DNA of 64,000 nt from Rhodobium orientis (GCF_003258835.1 NZ_NPEV01000003.1:98674-162673); one strand, 5' to 3'. Counted from the stretch's first letter, positions 1-9,602 are shown. Numbers and translations: made by a program. The notes: a model not told the origin generated them from the sequence alone.

Positions 1-1041
1 CAGCACCTTGCGGCCCTCGCGCTCCACGGCGCGGATGAGCTGCGGCAGGTGGTCGAACACCTTGTCGGCGCCGAAGCGCGAGATCAGCGTCAGCCGGCCC
101 GGCTCGTTGGCCGGGTTGAGGATATCGATCAGCCGGATCAGGTCTTCCGGATCGAGCGAGGGGCCGCATTTCAGGCCGATCGGGTTCTTCACGCCGCGGG
201 CGAACTCGATATGGGCGTGGTCGAGCTGGCGGGTGCGGTCGCCGATCCAAAGCATGTGGCCGGACGTGGCGTAGTATTCACCGCTGGTGGAATCGATCCG
301 GGTCAGCGCCTGCTCGTAGCCCAGAAGCAGGGCCTCGTGGCTGGTGAACAGGTCCGTGGAGCGAAGCTGCGAGGTGCTGTCCGGGTCGATGCCGCAGGCG
401 CGCATGAAGGCCAGCGTCTCGGTGATGCGGTCGGCGATCACCTGGTAGCGGCTCGACTGCGGGCTGCCCTTGACGAAGCCCAGCGTCCACTGGTGCACAT
501 GGTCGAGATTGGCATAGCCGCCCTGGGCGAAGGCGCGCAGAAGGTTCAGCGTCGCCGCCGCCTGGCGGTAGGCCATGACCATGCGTCGCGGATCGGGCTC
601 GCGGGAGGCCGCATCGAAGGCGATGTCGTTGACGATGTCGCCGCGGTAGCTCGGCAGCGCCAGTTCGCCCTGGGTCTCGAAGGCGGCGGAGCGCGGCTTG
701 GCGAACTGGCCGGCGATGCGGCCGACCTTCACCACCGGCGAGGCGGCGGCATAGGTGAGGACGACGGCCATCTGCAGGAAGACGCGGAAGAAGTCGCGAA
801 TCCCGTCGGCATGGTGCTCGGCGAAGCTCTCGGCGCAATCGCCGCCCTGGAGCAGGAAACCGTGGCCACTGGCGACCTGTGCGAGTGCCGCCTTCAGTTT
901 GCGGGCCTCACCTGCAAAAACCAGCGGCGGAAAGGTCGACAGAAGCTGCTCGACCTCGGCAAGGCTTTCCTTGTCCGCATAGTCCGGCATCTGCTGGACC
1001 GGTTTTTCGCGCCAACTTGCAGGGCTCCACTGGGTGTTCAT
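1..1041 (-). CDS. aroG: Class II 3-deoxy-7-phosphoheptulonate synthase (DAHP synthase), 3' end outside window
   Basis: Condenses phosphoenolpyruvate and erythrose-4-phosphate, the first step of the shikimate pathway in the cytosol. The reading frame stays open to base 1, giving the first 347 residues of a protein that is usually about 460 long. It begins [10 protein letters not shown], a typical start for plant-type (class II) enzymes, and carries [11 protein letters not shown] with the metal-binding Cys, followed by GLKCGPSL and LISRFGADK. The ATG at 1041 is the natural start. A long open frame on the opposite strand is only a GC-rich shadow. Regulation is not visible. The assignment is secure; only the C-terminus is missing. 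Confidence 0.95.
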   Translation of the reverse strand, partial: MNTQWSPASWREKPVQQMPDYADKESLAEVEQLLSTFPPLVFAGEARKLKAALAQVASGHGFLLQGGDCAESFAEHHADGIRDFFRVFLQMAVVLTYAAASPVVKVGRIAGQFAKPRSAAFETQGELALPSYRGDIVNDIAFDAASREPDPRRMVMAYRQAAATLNLLRAFAQGGYANLDHVHQWTLGFVKGSPQSSRYQVIADRITETLAFMRACGIDPDSTSQLRSTDLFTSHEALLLGYEQALTRIDSTSGEYYATSGHMLWIGDRTRQLDHAHIEFARGVKNPIGLKCGPSLDPEDLIRLIDILNPANEPGRLTLISRFGADKVFDHLPQLIRAVEREGRKVL

Positions 1042-1222
1042 CTCAACGTCCGTCCGAGTGAATTGATCGGATGCGCGGGGGCCGCTTTTTTCTTCGGAAC
1101 GGCATTTCGTCGCGCCGCGCGGTTATACACAGGCGTCGCCCCTTTGACCACACCTGCGGGGCGAAAACGCCCTTGTCCGCCGCCCGCTTGCGCAGACCGC
1201 GGCGATGTCTTCCAGCCGGCCC

Positions 1223-2128
1223 CTAGATCCGTCGCCGGTGCGCCGCCGACGGTGTCGTGAGGGCGATGAAGACCGCCCCGGCGACGATCAGCGCCGCGCC
1301 AATAAGCGCGGTCAGGCTGAGGCCGACGCCGAAGAGGAGGAAATCATAGACCGCGGCAAAGACAAGCACCATGTAAAAAACCGGTATCACGAGGCTGGCA
1401 TCGCCGAGCCGCATGGCGTGGATGAACAGCGCCTGGGCCGAGACCATGACGGTGCCGAGGACGACGAGCAGCCCCCATTGGGAGGCTGCCGGCGCGGTCC
1501 AGACCGTTGCCGCGGCAATCGCCGAGACGGTGGCGCCGATGGCGTTGTTGATCAAAAGGATGCGCAGCGGCGGCTCGCTGCCGCTGAGGCGCTTGATGAA
1601 GATCGCCTCCGTGCCCATGAAGGCGGCGGCGGCGAGCGCCAGGAAGGCGGCCGGCCGGAACGCCTCCGTGCCGGGCTGCAGCAGAATCAGCGCGCCACCC
1701 ATGGAGAGCGTCGCGCCGGCCCATTTGCGGATCTCCGAACTCTCCTTCAGGAGCAGGATCGCCAGCGTCATTGTGACGAGCGGGCTGAGGAAACTGATCG
1801 CAGTTGCCTCGGCGAGCGGCATGCGGGCGGCGGCGGCGAACATCGACGTGATGCCGAGCCAGCCGCACAGCGAGCGGCCGATATGCCAGCGCCAGCGCGC
1901 GCCGGCGAAGTCGGGCCGGGCTGCGGGGCGCAGGGCGATGACAACGAGGAGCGCCAGCAGTGCGAAGGCGAAGCGGCCGGCGCTGACCTGAAAGGGATGG
2001 AGCCCGGAGACGCCGGGCTCGCCGACGCCGAGCACCTTGGCGATCAGCGTCGTCGCGCCGACCAGCGCACTGGAGCCGGCCATCGCCAGCATGCCGCGCG
2101 CCGTGTCGCGGAAGGTGTCGCTCGCCAT
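1223..2128 (-). CDS. DMT-superfamily (EamA) transporter
   Basis: A 301-residue membrane protein with about ten hydrophobic segments arranged as two EamA repeats, the usual build of drug/metabolite exporters in the inner membrane. Typical pieces are PLAEATAISFLSPLVTM in the first repeat and LGDASLVIPVFYMVLVFA in the second. It lies between aroG and the cytochrome peroxidase in the same direction, but with gaps of 181 and 225 bases, so it is probably its own unit. The substrate cannot be read from sequence; relatives export amino acids, purines or drugs. A second, different EamA protein is encoded at 27910-28866. Confidence 0.85.
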   Translation of the reverse strand: MASDTFRDTARGMLAMAGSSALVGATTLIAKVLGVGEPGVSGLHPFQVSAGRFAFALLALLVVIALRPAARPDFAGARWRWHIGRSLCGWLGITSMFAAAARMPLAEATAISFLSPLVTMTLAILLLKESSEIRKWAGATLSMGGALILLQPGTEAFRPAAFLALAAAAFMGTEAIFIKRLSGSEPPLRILLINNAIGATVSAIAAATVWTAPAASQWGLLVVLGTVMVSAQALFIHAMRLGDASLVIPVFYMVLVFAAVYDFLLFGVGLSLTALIGAALIVAGAVFIALTTPSAAHRRRI

Positions 2129-2308
2129 GTGATCGGTCCCGCCGGAGGAATGCGTCTGAATGCTCCGGCGGAATGCAGGCTATGGCGGCAGAAGTCCAGC
2201 CCAAAAAGGAACGGACCCGCACGCCTTTGAAAAAGCGCACGGGCCCTTGGGTGTCTCCTTCCGGCCGAGCGGGTGGGGAGGCGCGGGCGCCGGAGGGAGG
2301 ACCGGTGT

Positions 2309-2338
2309 GCGCCCGGGGCCGAGAGCCGTCCCGGGCGC
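2309..2338 (-). terminator. GC hairpin downstream of the cytochrome peroxidase gene
   Basis: A perfect 9-bp inverted repeat (GCGCCCGGG / CCCGGGCGC) with a 12-base loop lies 15 bases past the stop codon at 2354 as the gene is read on the minus strand. There is no T tract, so it may be an mRNA-stabilising hairpin rather than an intrinsic terminator. Confidence 0.4.
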
Positions 2339-2353
2339 GGTCTCTTCAACTCC

Positions 2354-3415
2354 TTACTGGGCGATCATGGCTTCCGGACGCGGGGTGTCGGCGGTCTCCA
2401 CCGGCAGGACCGGATAGGTCACCGTCGGCATTTCGCCGGTCAGCGTCTTCAGGAACGCGGTGATGGCCTTGACTTCGTCGCCGGAGAGGTCTTCGCCGAG
2501 CTGGGCCGTGCCCATGATGGCGACGGCCTGTTCCAGATCCCAGACCATGCCGGAATGGAAGTACGGCGCGGTCAGCTCGATGTTGCGCAGCGGGCCGGCG
2601 CGGAAGACGTATTCCTCGTCCGCCGTCTGGGTCACAGCAAAGCGGCCCTTGTCGTTCGCCGGCAGGATGTTGGCGCCCGGCTTCTCGACGACGCCGAACG
2701 GATAGTAGCCGTTGCCGCCGACATTGAGGCCGTTGTGGCAGGAGGCGCAGCCCTTATCCATGAACAGTTGAAGGCCTTCCCTCTCCTGATCGTTGAGGAC
2801 GGCAACGTTGCCTTCCAGGAACTGGTCGAAGCGCGAGGCGGGGGTGATCAGGGTCGCCTCGAAGGCCTCGATGGCCTTGGCCATATTGTCGAAGTTGACC
2901 GGATCGGCCTCGCCCGAGAAGGCGCGGGTGAAGCGCTCGACATATTCCGGCAGGCTCTTCAGGGTGGTCTCGACGCGCTTCGGCGTGGAGGCCATCTCGA
3001 CGCCGGCCTGGACCGGACCCTTGGCCTGAGCTTTCAGGTCTTCGGCGCGGCCGTCCCAGAACTGGGCGATGTTGAAGACCGCGTTGAGCACGGTCGGCGC
3101 GTTGCGCGGACCCTTCTGCCAGCCGTGGCCGATCGAGGTCTCCAGATTGTCGTCACCACCCATGCCGAGATTGTGGCAGGTGTTGCACGAAATCAGCGCA
3201 GAGGACGAGAGCCGCGGGTCGAAGAAGAGCATCTTGCCGAGCTCGACCTTCTCATGGGTGACCGCGTTGTCCTTGACTGCCGGTACTACCGACGGAATCG
3301 GCTTGAAATAATCCTTCGCCTCGTTCAGCAGCGCATCGTCTGCCAGAGCTACCGAGCCTGCTGCGAGCATGGTGGCGGCAAATACCGCGCACAGCCCCGT
3401 GGCTTTCCCGAACAT
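2354..3415 (-). CDS. Di-haem cytochrome c peroxidase (CcpA/MauG family)
   Basis: Periplasmic enzyme that reduces hydrogen peroxide with electrons from c-type cytochromes. The 353-residue protein has a signal peptide (cleavage near ALADD, about residue 26) and two haem-binding motifs, CNTCH at 77-81 and CASCH at 223-227, the standard spacing for the family. NAPTVLNAVFN after the first haem and the FHSGMVW segment with a late Met are also typical. The ATG at 3415 is preceded on the minus strand by AAGGAGACG. Upstream DNA is AT-rich and holds palindromes that could be iron/haem control elements. Other members of this large family are methylamine-utilisation proteins, but no mau genes are nearby. 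Confidence 0.93.
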   Translation of the reverse strand: MFGKATGLCAVFAATMLAAGSVALADDALLNEAKDYFKPIPSVVPAVKDNAVTHEKVELGKMLFFDPRLSSSALISCNTCHNLGMGGDDNLETSIGHGWQKGPRNAPTVLNAVFNIAQFWDGRAEDLKAQAKGPVQAGVEMASTPKRVETTLKSLPEYVERFTRAFSGEADPVNFDNMAKAIEAFEATLITPASRFDQFLEGNVAVLNDQEREGLQLFMDKGCASCHNGLNVGGNGYYPFGVVEKPGANILPANDKGRFAVTQTADEEYVFRAGPLRNIELTAPYFHSGMVWDLEQAVAIMGTAQLGEDLSGDEVKAITAFLKTLTGEMPTVTYPVLPVETADTPRPEAMIAQ

Positions 3416-3812
3416 TGTCGTCTCCTTATTTGGTTGCGAATTCGCATACGCTTGCGGACGGTATGATATTAGAACCCTTCCTAACTGAACGCATTGAGGG
3501 ACCGCATTGACACATTAGAAGCGTTCGAATAAACTCCATAAAAGTCTATTTTAGCTATGTATTTTGGTTTCATAATCGTTCTAGAAAGTGTTGATATGTC
3601 GCGCCTCCATTTTCTGAGATTGGCCCGTTTCCTGCTTAACCGTGGGATGTATCCGTGCCGCTCGCCGATGTGAGCCGCCGCATCCTTTCGCGGCCGGCGC
3701 AGATCCGGCGGGCGTCGATCGGCGGCGTCTGGGGCGATCCGGAATTCGCCCGTCGCTTCAACGGGATAAACGGCCAAATTCGTGGTGGCGGCGGGCCGCG
3801 GTTTGTTGCACG
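3416..3812. other. AT-rich divergent promoter region, about 400 bases
   Basis: Lies between the divergently read peroxidase and the YbdK-type ligase. It is far richer in A+T than its surroundings (about 3440-3600). It contains the perfect palindrome TGCGAATTCGCA (3435-3446), two TTAGAA-type dyads (3469-3484 and 3515-3532) and TTCTAGAA (3579-3586). No coding sequence is convincing. The in-frame extension upstream of 3813 lacks homology to the ligase family and is probably leader. Confidence 0.6.
3469..3484. promoter_or_regulatory. Putative ICE/Irr-like operator upstream of cytochrome peroxidase
   Basis: TTAGAACCCTTCCTAA is an imperfect dyad resembling the Irr iron-control element of rhizobia (TTTAGAA-N-TTCTAAA, from memory). 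A second, looser copy (TTAGAAGCGTTCGAATAA) lies at 3515-3532. Control of a di-haem enzyme by a haem/iron-sensing regulator would make sense. The spacing between half-sites is longer than in the consensus, so this is tentative. Confidence 0.35.
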
Positions 3813-4958
3813 ATGGCGGCCATGACGTCGTCCGAGCCCAGCTTCACCGTCGGCATCGAGGAGGAGTACCTTCTCGTCGACCGCAAAACGCGGGCGCTGG
3901 CCAGCGATCCGCCGGCCGATCTGCTGAAGGCCTGCCAGGATTCGCGTCCGGGCGCGGTCAGCCCGGAATTCCTGCGCTGCCAGATCGAGATCGGAACCCC
4001 TGTCTGCGAGACCATGAAGGACGCCAGGCACGAACTTTCGCGCCTGCGGCGGATGATCGCGGAGAACGCGGCAGCGTTCGGTCTCGCGCCCATTGCGGCC
4101 TCGACTCACCCCTTCGCCGAGTGGGACCAGCAGCCCCACACCGACAAGGATCGCTACAACGAGCTCGCCAAGACCATGCAGGTGGTGGCGCGGCGGCTGC
4201 TGATCTGCGGCATGCACGTCCATGTCGGTGTCGAGGACGAGGCGCTGCGCATCGATCTGATGTCGCAGCTCACCTATTTCCTGCCGCACCTGCTGGCGCT
4301 GTCGACCTCATCGCCGTTCTGGCGCGGTCGCGACACGGGGCTGCGCTCCTACCGGCTTTCCGTCTTCAACGAACTGCCGCGTACCGGTCTGCCGGACACT
4401 TTCGCCAGCCCGAGCGAATTCCACCGCACCGTCGACATCCTGGTCGAGGCCGGGCTGATCGAGGACGCCACCAAGATCTGGTGGGACCTGCGGCCCTCGG
4501 CACGGTTCCCGACGCTCGAAATGCGCATAAGCGACGTCTGCACGCGGCTCGACGACGCGCTGGCGATTGCCGCCCTGTTCCGCTGCCTGACCCGGATGCT
4601 GTGGCGGCTGAAGGGCAAGAACCAGAGGTGGCGGCAATATCCCGGCTTCCTTATCGACCAGAACCGTTGGCTCGCCCAGCGCGATGGCATCACCGGCGAA
4701 CTGGTCGATTTCGGGCGCGGCTGCTGCGTGCCCTTCGGCGACCTTCTCGACGAGATCCTGGAGCTGACCCGCGAGGACGCGGAGCATTTCGGCTGCCTCG
4801 CCTCGATCGAGCACGCCCGCGCGATCATTGCCGACGGCACCTCGGCCGACCGGCAGCTCGCTGTCTACAACGGCGCCATCGAGGCCGGCGCCAGCACCCA
4901 GGAAGCGCTGGAGGCCGTCGTCGACCACCTCATCGAGGAAACGCTTGCCGGCTGCTAG
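3813..4958 (+). CDS. Carboxylate-amine ligase, YbdK/glutamate-cysteine ligase 2 family
   Basis: A 381-residue cytosolic member of the GCS2 family, which joins a carboxylate to an amine using ATP; E. coli YbdK has weak gamma-glutamylcysteine ligase activity in vitro. The family signature [13 protein letters not shown] is next to the start, and [11 protein letters not shown] and [19 protein letters not shown] follow in the expected order. Possible starts are ATG 3813 (MAAMTSS) or ATG 3822; I use the longer. The frame is open much further upstream but without recognisable protein. The true substrate is unknown. It is probably not the main gshA. Confidence 0.85.
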   Translation: MAAMTSSEPSFTVGIEEEYLLVDRKTRALASDPPADLLKACQDSRPGAVSPEFLRCQIEIGTPVCETMKDARHELSRLRRMIAENAAAFGLAPIAASTHPFAEWDQQPHTDKDRYNELAKTMQVVARRLLICGMHVHVGVEDEALRIDLMSQLTYFLPHLLALSTSSPFWRGRDTGLRSYRLSVFNELPRTGLPDTFASPSEFHRTVDILVEAGLIEDATKIWWDLRPSARFPTLEMRISDVCTRLDDALAIAALFRCLTRMLWRLKGKNQRWRQYPGFLIDQNRWLAQRDGITGELVDFGRGCCVPFGDLLDEILELTREDAEHFGCLASIEHARAIIADGTSADRQLAVYNGAIEAGASTQEALEAVVDHLIEETLAGC

Positions 4959-4976
4959 CGATCGGGGCCTCCTGCC

Positions 4977-5432
4977 CTACAAGAGCAGCGAATAGGCGCC
5001 TTCCAGCTTCAACAGCCGGATTTTCGTCTCGACACCGCCCGCGCCGGAGAACCCGCCGAGACCATGGGTGCCGACCACGCGGTGGCAGGGGATGATGACC
5101 GGTATCGGGTTGGCGCCGCAGGCCTGGCCGACGGGCTGCGCGGGCACACCGAGATCCCTGGCGATGTCGCCGTAGCTGCGGGTTTCGCCAAAAGGAATGG
5201 CGCGCATCGCCGAATAGATCTGTTGCTGAAACGCGCTGCCGGCCGGAGCCAGAGGCAGGTCGAAGGCCGTCCGCGTGCCGTCGAAATAGTCCGCGAGTTG
5301 GCGAAGGCTTTCTTCCAGGACGGCTGTTCGTTCTCCTTGCGCTTCCGCATCCCAGATGAGGCGGGTGATCCGGCCACCCTCCTCCGCCACACCGAGACGG
5401 CCGACGGGCGTATCGAGGGTCGCGATGTTCAT
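4977..5432 (-). CDS. ogt: Methylated-DNA--protein-cysteine methyltransferase
   Basis: A suicide DNA-repair protein that moves the methyl group from O6-methylguanine to its own cysteine. The 151-residue protein has the active-site box PCHRVVGTHGLGGFSG with the acceptor Cys, and the upstream helix-turn-helix AIPFGETRSYGDIARDLG with its DNA-binding Arg. The length fits the short Ogt type without an Ada N-terminal domain. It converges with the ligase gene (18 bases between stops). The start ATG is at 5432. Confidence 0.93.
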   Translation of the reverse strand: MNIATLDTPVGRLGVAEEGGRITRLIWDAEAQGERTAVLEESLRQLADYFDGTRTAFDLPLAPAGSAFQQQIYSAMRAIPFGETRSYGDIARDLGVPAQPVGQACGANPIPVIIPCHRVVGTHGLGGFSGAGGVETKIRLLKLEGAYSLLL

Positions 5433-5471
5433 GTCCTCGGCATCTCCCCATGCATTTGCGGCACCGCCGCA

Positions 5472-5571
5472 CTGGATTGCTTCGCTGCGCTCGTAATGAC
5501 GTCGGAAGTTGATTTACGTTGTAAAATCAACGTCATTGCGAGGAGGCCGATAGGCCGACACGGCAATCCAG
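5472..5571. repeat. REP-like paired inverted repeat, copy 1
   Basis: The element starts CTGGATTGCTTCGC and ends CGGCAATCCAG, with outer arms carrying the GTCATTGCGAG core in opposite orientations and an AT-rich inner hairpin (GTTGATTT...AAATCAAC). The same two arms occur at 7507-7585 and 26085-26174, where the arm order is reversed. It fills the gap between two genes. Nature: repetitive extragenic palindrome pair (BIME-like). Confidence 0.8.
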
Positions 5572-5598
5572 CTTCGGACCGCCAAGCCCGTTCCCGGG

Positions 5599-6774
5599 CT
5601 AGTCATCCCGCACGGCACGGCAGAAGGCTTCGATCTCGGCCTCGGTATTGTAGTAGTGGACCGATGCGCGCACCAAGGCATCGAACCCTCGCCGCGGCAG
5701 GTCGAGTTGGGCCGAGCGCGCCTGGCTGTGGGTGACGTTGATGGAGCGTTTCGACAGCCGCTGGCGGGTGGCGAGCGGTGTCTCTCCCTCTTTCAGGAAG
5801 GTGACGATACCGCATTTCTCAACGCCGAGGTCGTGCACCGAGACGCCGGGGATCTTTTCCAGTTCGCCGCGCAGAATATCGGCGAGCATCTTCACGCGCG
5901 CCTCGATCGCCGCCATGCCCAGGTTTCCGGCATAGCGGGCGGCAACGCCGAGCGCGATCTGGCCGGCGACGTAGCGCTCCCAGTTCTCGAAGCGCTTCGC
6001 GTCGGGCTTCCATTCGAAGCTCTCCGCATCGAGCCAGTCGGCGGCAGCGAGGTCGACGAAGGGCGGCTCCAGGTCGGCAATGGCGTTGCGGTCGACCCAG
6101 AGGAACCCCGTCCCGCGCGGCCCGCGGAGGTACTTCCGCCCGGTGGCCGACAGCATGGTGCAGCCGATTTCCCTGACGTTCACATCGAGCTGGCCGACCG
6201 ACTGGCAGGCATCGAGCAGATAGGGGATGCCGAAACGGCGGGCGACGTCGCCGACGGCGGCGGCCGGATTGACCAGACCGCCCTGGGTCGGCACGTGGGT
6301 GATGGCGATCAGCCGGGTCTTCGGCGCGACCATGTTCGCAAGGGCGGCAACGTCGATCTGGCCGTGCTCGTCGTCCGGCACCACGTCGATCTCGATGCCG
6401 GCGCGGTCCCTCATCTGCAGGAAGGCAACGTAGTTGGAGACATATTCGGAGCGGCAGGTGATGACCCGGTCGCCCTCGCGGAACGGAATGGCATAGAACG
6501 CCATGTCCCAGGCGCGGGTGGCGTTCTCGATGAAGGCGACCTCGCCCGGCTCGGCGCCGATAAGATCGGCGATCGCCGGGTAGAAATCCGCGACCTTGGC
6601 CGCCGCCGCGCTTGCCGCCTCGTAGCCGCCGATCATGGCTTCCAGGTCGAGATGGGTCTTCAGCGCCTCGACGACGGCGCGGGTCGGCAGGGCCGAGCCG
6701 GCATTGTTGAAATGCAGCACCATCTCTACGCCCGGCGTCTCGGCGCGCAGGCGATCGATATCGAGCTCCGGCAT
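5599..6774 (-). CDS. Class V PLP-dependent aminotransferase / cysteine desulfurase-like protein
   Basis: A 391-residue fold-type I PLP enzyme of the class V group (SufS/NifS/isopenicillin epimerase-like). It shows FNNAGSALP near the start, [19 protein letters not shown] with the PLP-contacting Asp, and [17 protein letters not shown] containing the Schiff-base Lys. The C-terminal half has [12 protein letters not shown], as in ergothioneine EgtE-like and selenocysteine lyase-like members. No fixed active-site Cys loop is obvious, so a true desulfurase is doubtful and a lyase or transferase is more likely. The substrate is unknown. The ATG is at 6774, followed by a REP element after the stop. 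Confidence 0.82.
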   Translation of the reverse strand: MPELDIDRLRAETPGVEMVLHFNNAGSALPTRAVVEALKTHLDLEAMIGGYEAASAAAAKVADFYPAIADLIGAEPGEVAFIENATRAWDMAFYAIPFREGDRVITCRSEYVSNYVAFLQMRDRAGIEIDVVPDDEHGQIDVAALANMVAPKTRLIAITHVPTQGGLVNPAAAVGDVARRFGIPYLLDACQSVGQLDVNVREIGCTMLSATGRKYLRGPRGTGFLWVDRNAIADLEPPFVDLAAADWLDAESFEWKPDAKRFENWERYVAGQIALGVAARYAGNLGMAAIEARVKMLADILRGELEKIPGVSVHDLGVEKCGIVTFLKEGETPLATRQRLSKRSINVTHSQARSAQLDLPRRGFDALVRASVHYYNTEAEIEAFCRAVRDD

Positions 6775-6908
6775 GGCCTTCCCTCCCCGTCAGTCGTCAC
6801 CTTCCGTTAGTCGATTCCGAGAGCGGGTCAACACCCTTGATGCTGCGCGCCGCATCGTTACGGTGAGGCGTCTGTCCGCAGTTCCCCTTCCCCAAGAGCA
6901 TCCTGACC

Positions 6909-7499
6909 ATGACCGACATGATCGCCGTCTTCGGCTACGGCTCCCTCGTCAACCAGGCGACCCTGCCGCCGGGGACGCCCAGCATTCCCGGCACGCTTTC
7001 CGGCTTTCGCCGGGCCTGGCGGATCGCCGGCAAGACGCCGATCGGCCACACCTGCGGCCTGACGGCGGAACCGGCAGACGGCTCGGCGATCCGCGGCACG
7101 CTGATCCTTTATCCGCGCTCCGAGCTTGCCGACCTCGACGAACGCGAATGGCGCTACGACCGGCACGATCTCGACCTCGCGGCCTTTTCCCCGGACGGCG
7201 ATGCCGCCGCCGCGCCCACGACCCGCATCGTCTACCGGGTGAAACGGGAGCACGAACGCTGGGGCGACGAGGATCACCCCGTCATCCAGAGCTATGTGGA
7301 TTGCGTGCTGCGCGGCTATTTCGAGCGCTGGGGCGTCCTCGGCGTGCGCCACTTCGTGGAGACCACCGCGGGCTGGCAGGTGCCGATCCGGCGCGACCGG
7401 GCCGAGCCGCGCTACCGCCGCGCGGTGCGGATCACGGCCGAGGAGGAAGACCTTTTCGACCGCATCCTTGCCGAGGCCGGCGCGCGCTGGATCGACTGA
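6909..7499 (+). CDS. Gamma-glutamylcyclotransferase (AIG2-like) family protein
   Basis: A 196-residue protein of the GGCT/AIG2 fold, whose members release 5-oxoproline from gamma-glutamyl compounds. The hallmark VFGYGSLVN sits at residues 7-15, followed by IRGTLILYP and the acidic LDEREWRYDR segment that normally supplies the catalytic Glu. Starts at 6909 (MTDMIA) or 6918 are equally likely. Together with the YbdK-type ligase and glutathione reductase nearby it may belong to thiol/glutamyl metabolism, but the genes are not an operon. A REP element follows directly. Confidence 0.8.
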   Translation: MTDMIAVFGYGSLVNQATLPPGTPSIPGTLSGFRRAWRIAGKTPIGHTCGLTAEPADGSAIRGTLILYPRSELADLDEREWRYDRHDLDLAAFSPDGDAAAAPTTRIVYRVKREHERWGDEDHPVIQSYVDCVLRGYFERWGVLGVRHFVETTAGWQVPIRRDRAEPRYRRAVRITAEEEDLFDRILAEAGARWID

Positions 7500-7506
7500 A
7501 AAGGAT

Positions 7507-7585
7507 CTGGATTGCCGCGTCGGCCTTTCGGCCTCCTCGCAATGACATCGGTTATTGTCATTGCGAGCGGAGCGAAGCAATCCAG
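7507..7585. repeat. REP-like paired inverted repeat, copy 2
   Basis: Starts CTGGATTGCCGCGTCGGCC and ends GCGAAGCAATCCAG, with an internal CGGCCTCCTCGCAATGAC arm and an inverted GTCATTGCGAGCGGAGC arm around a short centre. Same family as 5472-5571 (opposite orientation) and 26085-26174 (same orientation). It begins eight bases after a stop codon. Confidence 0.85.
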
Positions 7586-7664
7586 TGCAGCCGTCTACTA
7601 CCAGTGCCGCTCGGGTTAAAAATGCAGCCCTGCGACAACCAACGCAGACCGAAATGGTCAACCG

Positions 7665-9602
7665 CTATGTCGCCAGCGGCTTCCTGAGGCGGATGGTGTC
7701 GATCTCGGTACCGGCCAGGTTGTCGTAGCGCTTTTCGCGCGAACGGTCGGAAAAGCCGCGGGTGCGGAAGAACCTGAGGGCGCGGCGGTTGCCGGCGAAC
7801 AGGTCTAGGTCGACATATTTGGCGTCGCGCGCGGCAAGCGCTTCCTCAAGCGCGGCGAGAAGGGCCTCGCCGGCACCGTTTGCCCAGGCGCTCGGCGCCA
7901 CCCAGATTTCGCTGATCGCCCCCTGGCCCGAGGCGACGATGGCAAAGCCCACCGGCTCGCCGTCGAGGGTCGCGACCAGGACCGGGCCGCCGGCCGATGC
8001 CAGGAGATGCTCGAACGGCTTTTCGTCGCGCAGCCGCTTCCAGGCGTCGCCGGCAAGCTGCGAGCCGATCGAGGCCTGCCAGGAATGCATGCCGATCTTG
8101 GCAAGGATGGCGAAATCGGTCTCGCGCGCCTCGCGCACCTCCACGCCGGTGACTGGCTTGGCCGCCTCGCCGGCCCCGGCCGAGCCGACCGCCGCCTCGC
8201 CGATGCCTGCTGCCGCCACATGGGCCTCACGCGCGCGATAGCGCTCGCTCGGCTCGCGCATGGTGACGAGTTCCTCGGCCGCCGTCGGGTGGACGGCGAC
8301 GGTGCGGTCGAAATCGGCCTTGGTGGCGCCCATCTTGATGGCGATGCCGAGAAGCTGGGCCATCTCGCCGGCATCCGGGCCCATGACGTGGACGCCGAGC
8401 ACGGTGTCGCTGGCGGCGTCGACGATGACCTTCATCAGCATCCGCTCGTCGCGGCCGGTCAGCGTGTGCTTCATGGCGCGGAAGCGGGCGCGGTAGATGT
8501 CGACGGCATCGAAGCGGTCGCAGGCCTCGTCCTCGGTGAGGCCGACCGTGCCGATCTCCGGCTGGGAGAACACAGCCGTCGCGATATTGGAATGGTCGAC
8601 GGTGACGTTCCTGGCCCCGAACACGGTGTCGGCGAAGGCATGGCCCTCGCGGATCGCCACCGGGGTCAGGTTGACCCGGTCGGTGGCATCGCCGACGGCA
8701 TAGATCGAGGCAACGGACGACTTCGACTGGGCGTCGACGACGACGGCGCCATTCTTGGTCAGTTCGACGCCGGCCTCTTCCAGGCCGAGCCCTGCCGTCG
8801 CAGGGCGCCGGCCGATGGCATACATGATCTGGTCCGCCTCGATGGTCCGGCCCGCCTCGGTCCGGCCGACCAGCGCCGCACCGCTCTTCTCGATGGCGGT
8901 GAAGCGGTCGCCGGTGATGACGTCGATACCCTTCTTTTCCATCTCCTCGTGCAGCAGCGTGCGCATGTCCATGTCGAAGCCGCGCAGAATCTCCTCGCCG
9001 CGATAAAGCAGCGTCGTCCTGGCGCCGAGGCCGGCGAAGATGCCGGCGAACTCAACGGCGATGTAGCCGCCGCCGACGACGGTCACCCGCTCGGGGAAGT
9101 CTTCCAGATGGAAGGCCTCGTTGGAGGTGATAGCGTGCTCGATGCCGGTAACGGAGCTGTCGAGGAAGGGCGTCGCGCCCGTCGCGATCAAAATGTATTT
9201 GGCGGAAACCGTGCGGTCGTCGGCGAGCAGACGGACCTCGTTCGGGCCGGCGACCGTCGCCCGGCTCATGACAATCTCGACGCCGGAGCGCTCCAGATTG
9301 GTGAGATAGACCTTGTTGAGCCGGTCGATCTCCCGGTCCTTGTTGGCGATCAGGGTCTTCCAGTCGAATTTCGTCTCACCGACCGACCAGCCGAAGCCGG
9401 CGGCGTCCTCGAATTCCTCGCCGAATTTGGAGGCATAGACGAGGAGCTTCTTCGGCACGCAGCCGCGGATGACGCAGGTGCCGCCGACCCGGTATTCCTC
9501 GGCGATCGCGACCCTGGCCCCATAGCCCGCGGCGATGCGCGCGGCCCGCACGCCGCCCGATCCGGCCCCGATGACGAAAAGATCGTAGTCGTAGCCGCTC
9601 AT
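7665..9602 (-). CDS. gor: Glutathione-disulfide reductase fused to a C-terminal GNAT acetyltransferase domain
   Basis: A 645-residue protein. Residues 1 to about 460 are a complete glutathione reductase: FAD site VIGAGSGGVRAARIA (9-23), redox pair C43/C48 in GGTCVIRGCVPKK, NADPH site VVGGGYIAVEFAGIFAGLGA and catalytic HPTAAEE. After an Ala/Gly-rich linker, residues about 490-640 form a GNAT domain: VEVREARETDFAILAKIGMH, ISEIWVAPSAWANGAGEALL (acetyl-CoA loop) and NRRALRFFRTRGF. Ordinary Gor proteins stop near 460 residues, so the tail is extra. The start ATG at 9602 is chosen because the family begins there (YDYDLFVIGAG); the frame is open 14 codons further. Gene order gor-DUF2059-rpiA is common in related bacteria. 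Confidence 0.93.
   Translation of the reverse strand: MSGYDYDLFVIGAGSGGVRAARIAAGYGARVAIAEEYRVGGTCVIRGCVPKKLLVYASKFGEEFEDAAGFGWSVGETKFDWKTLIANKDREIDRLNKVYLTNLERSGVEIVMSRATVAGPNEVRLLADDRTVSAKYILIATGATPFLDSSVTGIEHAITSNEAFHLEDFPERVTVVGGGYIAVEFAGIFAGLGARTTLLYRGEEILRGFDMDMRTLLHEEMEKKGIDVITGDRFTAIEKSGAALVGRTEAGRTIEADQIMYAIGRRPATAGLGLEEAGVELTKNGAVVVDAQSKSSVASIYAVGDATDRVNLTPVAIREGHAFADTVFGARNVTVDHSNIATAVFSQPEIGTVGLTEDEACDRFDAVDIYRARFRAMKHTLTGRDERMLMKVIVDAASDTVLGVHVMGPDAGEMAQLLGIAIKMGATKADFDRTVAVHPTAAEELVTMREPSERYRAREAHVAAAGIGEAAVGSAGAGEAAKPVTGVEVREARETDFAILAKIGMHSWQASIGSQLAGDAWKRLRDEKPFEHLLASAGGPVLVATLDGEPVGFAIVASGQGAISEIWVAPSAWANGAGEALLAALEEALAARDAKYVDLDLFAGNRRALRFFRTRGFSDRSREKRYDNLAGTEIDTIRLRKPLAT

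Noticed and set aside
49..1260. 403-codon open frame on the plus strand opposite aroG
   Set aside because: The minus strand encodes a clear class II DAHP synthase; the plus frame has no family features and is a base-composition shadow. The same applies to many long opposite-strand frames across the window.
3642..3812. Longer start for the YbdK-type ligase
   Set aside because: The extension has no similarity to the family, whose conserved EEEYLLVD block normally lies close to the N-terminus.
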